From: a virus
Strand: one strand, 5' to 3'
Virus record (IMG/VR): IMGVR_UViG_3300021963_004241
Span: 1 to 64,000 of that record
Length of the DNA stretch: 64,000 bases
The position numbers and the translations under genes were made by a program. Positions 31,436-37,916 of this stretch are shown here, piece after piece (position 1 is the stretch's first letter; every line of letters starts with the position of its first letter). The notes beneath the pieces were generated by a model. That model was given only the letters and a program-made list of their open reading frames with translations, was not told where the DNA came from and did not search any database.

Positions 31436-32167
31436 TTGAGGAAACAAAGAAAATCCGCAAGAAATCTGGTAGAAAAACCAGTTGATAACGTAGTACAAAT
31501 AAATAAATTCCTTCCAAAAAAGAAAACTAGGGTGCTTATATATCCTAAGAATCTTAATCAAGAAAACTATCTTTTAAAACTTCAAGAAGCTCAAAAACAC
31601 ATAGTTTTTGCTATAGGCCCAGCGGGCACTGGTAAAACTATGCTGGCCTGCCAGTGGGCTGTTAAGATGTTTCAGGATGGGGAAATTGAAAAGATTGTGG
31701 TAACAAGACCTGCTGTTTCGGTAGATGAGCAGCACGGATTCTTGCCAGGAACTCTACAACAAAAAATGGAGCCCTGGACTCGCCCTATTTTTGATGTTTT
31801 TGAGGAATATTATTATGCCAGAGAAATCGAGGAAATGGTCAGAGAGGGGGTGATAGAGATCAGTCCACTGGCATACATGAGGGGACGCACATTCAAGAGA
31901 AGCTTTATTATTGCTGATGAGATGCAGAACGCAACTCCGAGCCAAATGAAAATGCTACTGACTAGATTAGGGGAGGGGTCTAGGATGGTAGTAACAGGAG
32001 ATCTAAATCAAGCAGATAGACCTAGCAATAACGGTCTATTAGAGTTCTTAAATCTATATAAGGAATTTAAAAATCACAAATACGTAGACATCTGTCAGTT
32101 TGATCTGAGAGATGTAGAAAGACACGAAGCTGTGAAGGAGATATTAAAGATTTACAAAGATTCTTGA
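31436..32167 (+). CDS. phoH: PhoH-like ATPase
   Basis: A 243-residue P-loop NTPase of the PhoH family, an RNA helicase-like or RNase-associated ATPase common in marine phages; its phage role is unsettled. Walker A GPAGTGKT (61-68), Walker B FIIADEMQNAT (157-167) and VTGDLNQADRP complete the fold. The start is TTG 31436, chosen because AGGAGG lies 7 nt before it; a GTG at 31406 is in frame but lacks such a site. It is one of only three plus-strand genes here. Confidence 0.92.
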   Translation: MRKQRKSARNLVEKPVDNVVQINKFLPKKKTRVLIYPKNLNQENYLLKLQEAQKHIVFAIGPAGTGKTMLACQWAVKMFQDGEIEKIVVTRPAVSVDEQHGFLPGTLQQKMEPWTRPIFDVFEEYYYAREIEEMVREGVIEISPLAYMRGRTFKRSFIIADEMQNATPSQMKMLLTRLGEGSRMVVTGDLNQADRPSNNGLLEFLNLYKEFKNHKYVDICQFDLRDVERHEAVKEILKIYKDS

Positions 32168-32400
32168 GGTAAGTGGGGGGTAAGTTTATCCCCCAATAAC
32201 CTTTTATAAAACTCTAGCATATCATCAAAGTTAGCATCAGGATTAAGACCGTTTTTAATTACAGTCTTTTCCTTGAAGTCTAGTATTACTTTGGCAGTCT
32301 GTATATGCTTAGATTTTAAACTATTTTTAAATTCAGTTATTTCGTCCCACTTGCCAGTTGGCTTTTTGTAGTAGGTGACGATCATGTATCTTTCACTCAT
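32152..32400 (-). CDS. Conserved phage protein, unknown function
   Basis: An 82-residue protein (MSERYMIVTYYKKPTGKWDE, then AKVILDFKEKTVIK) of a type found in T4-like marine phages. It converges on phoH and overlaps its end by 16 bp. It overlaps the dCMP deaminase stop by 8 bp. Function unknown. Confidence 0.65.
   Translation of the reverse strand: MSERYMIVTYYKKPTGKWDEITEFKNSLKSKHIQTAKVILDFKEKTVIKNGLNPDANFDDMLEFYKRLLGDKLTPHLPQESL
32167..32207 (+). terminator. Probable terminator for phoH inside the convergent gene
   Basis: AGGTAAGTGGGGG pairs with CCCCCAATAACCT (two mismatches in 13), loop of 10, followed by TTTTATAAA. It lies within the coding end of the convergent minus-strand gene. Confidence 0.5.
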
Positions 32401-32914
32401 TTATTTTCTTAACCTCTACTCCTGATTTCGTAAGGAAATCGATGCCTGCATTATCTCGATAATCCTCAGCGTAAAATACGCGGCGAATGCCAGACTGAAA
32501 GATAAGTTTAGCGCATTCCATGCAAGGGCTATGAGTGACGAACATGTCAGCACCGAGGCCAGAATTATTAGACTTAGCCAACTTAGCGATCGCGTTTGAT
32601 TCTGCATGTAATACCTCCGGTTTAGTTTTGAGAGCATATCGTCTCCATATATTAGAATCTTTTGGAAGTTGCTGTTCACAATAGGGCCAGCGTTCTTCTA
32701 TTTCATCAGGATTTAACCAGCCGCCGGCATCGCTAGACATATAGTCTTTATCTTCGCAGTTGTTATCCCATCCCGCGGGCATACCGTTGTAGCCATAACT
32801 GATCACCGTATCGTCTTTAACAACAACAGCACCTACGTTTAATCTTACAGCGTGACTTAACTGAGCTGCTCTTTTAGCCCAATCCATGTAAAGACTTACA
32901 AACTTTTCTTTCAT
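32393..32914 (-). CDS. dCMP deaminase
   Basis: Makes dUMP from dCMP for thymidylate synthesis, in line with the ThyX at the right end. Zinc site: LHAESNAI (His103, Glu105 proton shuttle) and SPCMECAK (Cys131, Cys134). The N-terminal NVGAVVVKDDTVISYGYNGM is typical. At 173 aa it has the T4-like long insert between the motifs. It overlaps the clamp-loader gene by ATGA. Confidence 0.93.
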   Translation of the reverse strand: MKEKFVSLYMDWAKRAAQLSHAVRLNVGAVVVKDDTVISYGYNGMPAGWDNNCEDKDYMSSDAGGWLNPDEIEERWPYCEQQLPKDSNIWRRYALKTKPEVLHAESNAIAKLAKSNNSGLGADMFVTHSPCMECAKLIFQSGIRRVFYAEDYRDNAGIDFLTKSGVEVKKINE

Positions 32915-33828
32915 TGCATCCTTGAAAGTTTTACCATTGTAGCTGAAAGATTGATTTCGGGATCTACAACAAAGTAGTGATCTACCAATCCTTGTTTAAT
33001 TATTAGGATAGCAGAATCTTGTTTGTATTCGTCTCCGAAGATGCTAACGTTATCATACAGCCAACGATACACATCTACCATTTCTTCTGCACGTAGTTTC
33101 CCGCACAGCATCTTTCTTGCTTCGAGGATTTTTCCTGCCTTAAACAACTCAACCATTTCAAACTTCCACTCTAGTTCGCCAGCATCTGCTTTGTTAGGCT
33201 CAACTAATTGCCCGTCTGCGATATTCTGTTGTACGAAGTTAATACATTTCCTTAAATCTGGATAAGTTGCTGATACATATTCGTCTAACGTTTCGAGATT
33301 GAACTCAACTTCTTCTGTGACAAGGATAGTAGCAACTCTAGCTGTAAACTCTGTTTTATCAATCTTTGTGAAGTTAAAGGTTTGACAGCGACTGTGGATA
33401 GCGTCCATAATCATCCAGGGTTTATTACAGGTTAAAATGAATCTAGCAGTTTCGTGATATTCTTCCATTACGCCGCGAAGTGCTCCTTGTGCGTTGTGTG
33501 AAAGATAATCAGCCTCGTCAAGTAAAACCACCTTGAAAGGACCAAACGGAATCATCTGCACAAAGTTAGTGATCTTGTCACGAACGTCTTCAACAGAGTT
33601 AGTACGACTTGCGTTAATTTCTAAAACATCATAGTCTTCAATGCCAATCTCATTGATCAGCATCTTAGCCATTGTAGTCTTACCAATGCCAGGACTACCT
33701 GATAGTAGTAGATGAGGAATACTTTTGTCTTTGACCCAGGTTTCTACTTGTTTTCTTTGACCTTCGTCACGCCATACGTATTCTTCTAATTTTTTAGGAC
33801 GATATTTTTCAACCCATAGTGTTTTCAT
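32911..33828 (-). CDS. Clamp loader large subunit (gp44-like)
   Basis: An AAA+ ATPase that opens and loads the sliding clamp. Walker A GSPGIGKT (44-51), Walker B VVLLDEADYL (100-109) and the arginine-finger motif HSRCQT (145-150). At 305 aa it is full length. The small subunit gp62 is not seen nearby. Its start overlaps the upstream ORF by 20 bp. Confidence 0.92.
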   Translation of the reverse strand: MKTLWVEKYRPKKLEEYVWRDEGQRKQVETWVKDKSIPHLLLSGSPGIGKTTMAKMLINEIGIEDYDVLEINASRTNSVEDVRDKITNFVQMIPFGPFKVVLLDEADYLSHNAQGALRGVMEEYHETARFILTCNKPWMIMDAIHSRCQTFNFTKIDKTEFTARVATILVTEEVEFNLETLDEYVSATYPDLRKCINFVQQNIADGQLVEPNKADAGELEWKFEMVELFKAGKILEARKMLCGKLRAEEMVDVYRWLYDNVSIFGDEYKQDSAILIIKQGLVDHYFVVDPEINLSATMVKLSRMQ

Positions 33829-33991
33829 TTTTATTTGCCTGTTCTCTATGATAATTTGTTGCTATGACATGGAGGTCATCGGCACAACGTCTAAGGTTGT
33901 CGCTTATTTCGATTCGTCCACATTCCTGTTCTATCTGGCTAGCGATATGATGTAGTTCTATTACTAGCTCAGATAATCTTGCATTTTTCAT
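33809..33991 (-). CDS. Small helical phage protein, unknown function
   Basis: A 60-residue protein with a single long helical pattern (LSELVIELHHIASQIEQECG...). It overlaps the clamp loader by 20 bp and the zinc-ribbon gene by 1 bp. No family recognised. Confidence 0.55.
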   Translation of the reverse strand: MKNARLSELVIELHHIASQIEQECGRIEISDNLRRCADDLHVIATNYHREQANKNENTMG

Positions 33992-34194
33992 TATAGTTTT
34001 TCTCCGCAGCTAGGACATTCATAATCGACGAGATCTTCATCTAATAATCCTTCGTCGGTGGTGCCGATCCAACCGCAAGATCCGCATTCTATTTTAGTCT
34101 CTTCTGTTTTCTTGCTAAAAATATTATCCCAATTATTATCGAAGGTTTCTTGATCGACACTAAACGGGCGAGGCCTTGATCCCTTACCGCTCAT
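33991..34194 (-). CDS. Zinc-ribbon phage protein
   Basis: A 67-residue protein. The N-terminus MSGKGSRPRPFSVDQETFDN is a known conserved phage signature. The C-terminal half has C-x2-C (ECGSCGW) and C-x2-C (YECPSCGEKL), a four-Cys zinc ribbon. Nucleic-acid or protein binding is likely. Confidence 0.75.
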   Translation of the reverse strand: MSGKGSRPRPFSVDQETFDNNWDNIFSKKTEETKIECGSCGWIGTTDEGLLDEDLVDYECPSCGEKL

Positions 34195-34624
34195 TTTTTA
34201 ATCCTTTATTAACTTCGGCAGCGATAACACGCTGGCGTAGTTCACTGGTCGAGAAGTTGTGTTCGCGTTTGTTAAAATAAAACTCGATGCCTCGTTCGAT
34301 GCATTCCCGGCGACCTGTAAAATCTTCGTTTTCGTATTCTTGTCCTAGTATTCTAACATTAATAGGATAAGAAAGTAAAATGTTGACGAGATCTTGTTCA
34401 GTTTCATAAACAAGGATTTCGTCTACGTATTTGCAGGCTTTTAGTTGTTCGTATCTTTCAAATATACTTTGAACTGGTTTATTTTTAATCCCAGGGCGGT
34501 CGATAGTAGGATCTGTTTGAAGACCTACGATCAAATAGTCGCATTTAGTCTTTGCTTCTTTAAGCATCATTATATGACCTGCGTGAAACAGATCAAACGT
34601 TGAACAAGTAAAACCTATTTTCAT
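34184..34624 (-). CDS. Cytidylyltransferase (TagD-like)
   Basis: A 146-residue nucleotidyltransferase of the glycerol-3-phosphate cytidylyltransferase type. DLFHAGHIMML holds the H-x-G-H active site and NFSTSELRQR is the second signature. It makes CDP-activated alcohols or related donors. It overlaps the sugar-nucleotide dehydrogenase gene by 4 bp, suggesting a pathway for glycan or surface modification. Confidence 0.82.
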   Translation of the reverse strand: MKIGFTCSTFDLFHAGHIMMLKEAKTKCDYLIVGLQTDPTIDRPGIKNKPVQSIFERYEQLKACKYVDEILVYETEQDLVNILLSYPINVRILGQEYENEDFTGRRECIERGIEFYFNKREHNFSTSELRQRVIAAEVNKGLKNER

Positions 34625-35406
34625 TTTCTTCTATGTTTTTTATTAATTGATTCAACTCGATCTAACAATTCAAAGTCTGCATTTAGATCGATTGCTTCCA
34701 TTATTATAGCAGCAACATCTTTAGGAAAGCAAGCACCTCCCCAACCGTATTGACCGTCATTACCCGGAACCTGCATGTGTGTATAACCGATGCGGTCGTC
34801 CCAAATTGCCAATTCAGTTAATTTACTAAATTCGATTCCTTCTGCATCTGCTAGGTTTTTAAAATCATTCATAAAAGTTACTTTGGTAGCAAGGTAACTA
34901 TTCATCATGTATTTGTACAAGGCCGCAGTTTTGATGTCAGTTATTAAAAACTTTTGATGCACTAACGGAACACCGTGATGTATAATATCTCTAGCCTTTT
35001 CGCACCAATCCTTATTTCCGCCTAATACAAAGTAGTTGGCATTTTGATAGTCAGCTACATTATTGACTGCTGTTAAAAATTCTGGACAATGTACTATGTT
35101 AGGATACTCTTTTTGTAATCTCTCGTAAACGCTTGGAGTAGCAGTTGTTTTGCAAATGATTGGGATTGGTTTGTCAATAATAGCAAACAGTAATTCTTTT
35201 AAAGTTTGTTCTAACAAAGAAGAATCGCAATGGCCGTCATCTGTTGAAGGGCTAGGGACACAAACAAACACAGCATCGAGATCTACAAATTTTTCATAGC
35301 CGGCGCTGTTTTCTAACTTAGGATCGCGTATAAGAATATCGTCGTAACGATGTGCCCAAGCAATAGCTTGGCCGACAAAACCGAAACCTATAATACCAAT
35401 ACGCAT
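34621..35406 (-). CDS. UDP-glucose/GDP-mannose dehydrogenase-like protein, short form
   Basis: An NAD-dependent sugar-nucleotide 6-dehydrogenase. IGFGFVG (6-12) is the NAD fold. The catalytic Cys226 lies in GGACFPKDV, and the central helix YKYMMNSYLATKVTFMND is conserved. At 261 aa it lacks the C-terminal nucleotide-sugar domain of the usual enzymes (about 400 aa or more), a reduction seen in other phages. It may act on a different substrate. Confidence 0.82.
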   Translation of the reverse strand: MRIGIIGFGFVGQAIAWAHRYDDILIRDPKLENSAGYEKFVDLDAVFVCVPSPSTDDGHCDSSLLEQTLKELLFAIIDKPIPIICKTTATPSVYERLQKEYPNIVHCPEFLTAVNNVADYQNANYFVLGGNKDWCEKARDIIHHGVPLVHQKFLITDIKTAALYKYMMNSYLATKVTFMNDFKNLADAEGIEFSKLTELAIWDDRIGYTHMQVPGNDGQYGWGGACFPKDVAAIIMEAIDLNADFELLDRVESINKKHRRK

Positions 35407-35415
35407 CTGATCCTT

Positions 35416-35655
35416 TCAGGATTTAAGTATTTTAATTATACGTTTCTTTTCTTGTTCTGTCAACCAGTCTTGCTCTATGCTTCCAAAATCTGGGGCATCG
35501 TTAAGGGATTTATCTATTATCTCTTTGATAATATAGAGATCTTTTTTCAATTCAAAAGCTGTAAACCCATCATTGTAAGGACTAGAACATTCTCTGGAAA
35601 TAGAATGTATCTGGTTTACAATATCGCTTACGTCCCAGCTTTTCTTGAAACCCAT
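35416..35655 (-). CDS. Small phage protein, unknown function
   Basis: A 79-residue helical protein (SWDVSDIVNQIHSISRECSS..., EQDWLTEQEKKRIIKILKS). It looks like small conserved T4-like proteins. No motif assigned. Confidence 0.6.
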   Translation of the reverse strand: MGFKKSWDVSDIVNQIHSISRECSSPYNDGFTAFELKKDLYIIKEIIDKSLNDAPDFGSIEQDWLTEQEKKRIIKILKS

Positions 35656-35656
35656 T

Positions 35657-36016
35657 TTATTTTTTTAAGAATGGTACTAGATTAGGCGCAGTCCAACCGA
35701 GAGGTTTTAAAACTTTACCATCTTCACGTTTACGAACTTTGCCAGTTTCGCTATCTATTTTGGCAAAGTTAGATCGCATAACTTCCTTCCAAGCTCCCTC
35801 TGCGTCAAATCCTGCAGAATGAATAGCACCGATAGTTACTACTAAAATATCAATAAGGGCATCTAATTCTGCTTCCATGTCGTGAGCTTCTTGCAATTCA
35901 CGGAACTCTTCTTCGATTAACTTCTTATACATTGCGTATTGAGGATCATTCATCGCATCAACTGATTGATCACACGCCCGCATGAACTTTTCTTGATCCC
36001 GAAACGGATTCGTCAT
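35657..36016 (-). CDS. mazG: MazG-like NTP pyrophosphohydrolase
   Basis: A 119-residue all-alpha NTP pyrophosphatase. EEEFRELQEAHDMEAELDAL then IDILVVTIGA gives the E-x-x-E and E-x-x-D metal-binding helices. DSETGKVRKREDGKVLKP is the typical phage tail of the family. It may remove unwanted dNTPs or alarmone-type nucleotides. It overlaps the GroES-like gene by ATGA. Confidence 0.83.
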   Translation of the reverse strand: MTNPFRDQEKFMRACDQSVDAMNDPQYAMYKKLIEEEFRELQEAHDMEAELDALIDILVVTIGAIHSAGFDAEGAWKEVMRSNFAKIDSETGKVRKREDGKVLKPLGWTAPNLVPFLKK

Positions 36017-36405
36017 TTGTTCTCCAATCGATATGCTTCGTTTACACTAGGGGCAGTAACAGCATCGCCGATGCTAACACCACTTGGTTTTTCTTTAGAC
36101 CACATTAGAATACAGTTATTGTCCACCATTCTAATAGTAATAGGCTCTAGATCATCATTTTCTGAGTACTCAATTCCTCGAGTCCATCGTCCGTGTTCTA
36201 CTAAGATCCAGTCGCCGACTGTAAATTCTTCATTGTGCTCTGGACCTACAGCGTACACTTGACCCCAGCGAGGATAGATTCCTCGATCTTTACCGTCGTC
36301 ACCTAAAATAACGATTCCGCCGCTTGATCTTTGCTCGCCAAAATGCATATTGTAGACAATAACCTTATCTCTCAAAGGTGTTAATTTGCCTTTTACTGTT
36401 GCCAT
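36013..36405 (-). CDS. GroES-like co-chaperonin (gp31-like)
   Basis: A 130-residue GroES fold. LTPLRDKVIVYNM is the first strand and the mobile-loop region is GEQRSSGGIVILGDDGKDRG, the loop that contacts GroEL. DWILVEHGRWTRGI and DNNCILMWSK close the barrel. Phage versions replace host GroES for capsid protein folding. The end PSVNEAYRLENK is a phage-specific tail. Confidence 0.83.
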   Translation of the reverse strand: MATVKGKLTPLRDKVIVYNMHFGEQRSSGGIVILGDDGKDRGIYPRWGQVYAVGPEHNEEFTVGDWILVEHGRWTRGIEYSENDDLEPITIRMVDNNCILMWSKEKPSGVSIGDAVTAPSVNEAYRLENK

Positions 36406-36406
36406 T

Positions 36407-36634
36407 TTAACCTTTCTTTCTATCTGCTAATTCTTCTGTAACTGCTCTTGGATTATTAGCATAATAGTCTGCTAGGATTTGTTCTCTAGTTCGAACAATT
36501 TCGCCACCTGGACCTAGTTCGTCTCCTCTAGCGTTGACCTTCATGTTTCCTACAGCAGGAGTTAGTTCGTGACGTAGAGACAGCTTCTCCATGTCAATTT
36601 CTTTACCTTGCATACTTGTATATGTTGTTCCCAT
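36407..36634 (-). CDS. Conserved T4-like phage protein
   Basis: A 75-residue protein. MGTTYTSMQGKEIDMEKLSL and GNMKVNARGDELGPGGEIVR are strongly conserved blocks in T4-like marine phages, usually near gp31 or baseplate genes. Function not known. SD AAAGGAG precedes the ATG. Confidence 0.72.
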   Translation of the reverse strand: MGTTYTSMQGKEIDMEKLSLRHELTPAVGNMKVNARGDELGPGGEIVRTREQILADYYANNPRAVTEELADRKKG

Positions 36635-36635
36635 T

Positions 36636-37115
36636 TTATTCTCCTTTAAAGAATTCTCCTATGGGGAGATTGTATTTAATACTGTCGATCTTATGGACCC
36701 CGATCAAATAGAGTACGTAACTGGCTACACTACTGCCGCGTCCTACACCCCAAACGATATTATTGGCTCTTAACGTATCTACAACAAATTTCATAGTTTT
36801 AAGAACAGGAATCATATCGTATTTTTTGAAGAGCTTTAATTCTTCTCCTACACGAAATACTTTGTTTTCATGCTCAGGATCTACTTGTTTCCAAATCCAG
36901 TCTTCAATATCTAACTCTTGGTATTCCTGAGGAATGAACCAATCTGTTTTATTCACTGTAGTTGGAGGTATTGGATAATGCAGATGTTCTTGATGTATTC
37001 GATCTATATATTGCGTCAAATCGTCAGAACAAATGCAGTTTTCTAAAATTTCTGGTCCAAATTTTAGAACACCTGCAATAAGATCTTCAGTTGAGTTTTC
37101 TGTTTTAATCGACAT
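36636..37115 (-). CDS. DnaE-like fragment (DNA polymerase III alpha remnant family)
   Basis: A 159-residue protein. Its C-terminal third (NIVWGVGRGSSVASYVLYLI then GVHKIDSIKYNLPIGEFF) matches the region of bacterial DnaE just before the catalytic aspartates (G-x-G-R-G-S...). The catalytic Asp residues themselves are absent because the protein ends there. It cannot be a polymerase, but the block is well kept, so it has been reused. It overlaps the next gene upstream by 11 bp. Confidence 0.68.
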   Translation of the reverse strand: MSIKTENSTEDLIAGVLKFGPEILENCICSDDLTQYIDRIHQEHLHYPIPPTTVNKTDWFIPQEYQELDIEDWIWKQVDPEHENKVFRVGEELKLFKKYDMIPVLKTMKFVVDTLRANNIVWGVGRGSSVASYVLYLIGVHKIDSIKYNLPIGEFFKGE

Positions 37116-37335
37116 TGATCAGTTGATCCAAATCTCTATCATCTTGTTTTAATATTTTCGTTCTGTATCGTTGACTTAATTCGTCTCTATACATATTAAC
37201 AAAAGTAGCGATTTGTGTCAATAGCTGATGATTGCCTAAACGTTGGGCCATGAAGTATTTTTTTGATAATTCCTGTAACTTAGATTCTAATTCTGAATCT
37301 GATAGTGTGGAAAGATCTACTTCTAAGGCATTCAT
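37105..37335 (-). CDS. Conserved small phage protein
   Basis: A 76-residue helical protein from ATG 37335 (MNALEVDLSTL), which overlaps the upstream stop by one base. KKYFMAQRLGNHQLLTQIAT then FVNMYRDEL is a conserved block in T4-like marine phages. Function unknown. Confidence 0.65.
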   Translation of the reverse strand: MNALEVDLSTLSDSELESKLQELSKKYFMAQRLGNHQLLTQIATFVNMYRDELSQRYRTKILKQDDRDLDQLINVD

Positions 37336-37889
37336 TAGACAAATTGACCTAGGTAATTTAAGAAAATAACACCCGAACTGTGTCTCCAAACTTCTACAAA
37401 GTAAGGATTAGTGGAAGAATTTATCACAAATGGGCTTGGGAAACTGGCTGGCTTTTTAATTACAGTACCACCCGATGCTAAAAATGTTAAAGTTCGATTT
37501 TGATCGTTGCCGTATAATTCTAGTGTAACTTTTCCTAGATTATCTGTTGGGAAGTTTAAAAAATCGACAGTAACATCTGCGGTAAATCCGTAGATTTGAT
37601 ATTCACCGTTGAGGAAATCTATAGTTGTTGCTACCTGATTAGCTAAACCACCGCTGTGTTTTTTCTTTTTATTGGCTTTAAGTACTCCGCCGGAGATTAC
37701 AGTATTAGCAAACTCGTTAGTAGCGTTCAATTTTGCCGTGTTAGCCTGGAGAGCGGTAATTTCTGTATAAGCATCACCTAAGCTGGTTTTGATAATATTG
37801 AAATTATCTCTAAATTCTTGCGTGTCGTTGTCTTGTCCCGCCAATGGAAAATTTTCATTGATCGTTGTATATTTTATATTACTGGCCAT
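37335..37889 (-). CDS. Tail fibre/baseplate-associated structural protein
   Basis: A 184-residue protein. TINENFPLAGQDNDTQEFRD then NFNIIKTSLGDAYTEI is the N-terminal signature of cyanophage tail structural proteins. The rest is beta-rich. It heads the fibre block and has a late motif upstream. Confidence 0.75.
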   Translation of the reverse strand: MASNIKYTTINENFPLAGQDNDTQEFRDNFNIIKTSLGDAYTEITALQANTAKLNATNEFANTVISGGVLKANKKKKHSGGLANQVATTIDFLNGEYQIYGFTADVTVDFLNFPTDNLGKVTLELYGNDQNRTLTFLASGGTVIKKPASFPSPFVINSSTNPYFVEVWRHSSGVIFLNYLGQFV

Positions 37890-37908
37890 TTATGTCTCCG
37901 AGATTCTT

Positions 37909-37916
37909 TATTTATT
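37909..37916 (-). promoter_or_regulatory. Late-type promoter motif AATAAATA
   Basis: Minus-strand AATAAATA, 19 nt before ATG 37889, with GGAG in between. Confidence 0.6.

Noticed and set aside
31406-31436. GTG start for phoH at 31406
   Set aside because: AGGAGG lies 7 nt before the TTG at 31436, and the upstream codons fall within a leader hairpin.
36636-37115. A working second DNA polymerase
   Set aside because: The protein ends before the catalytic aspartates, so it cannot polymerise.
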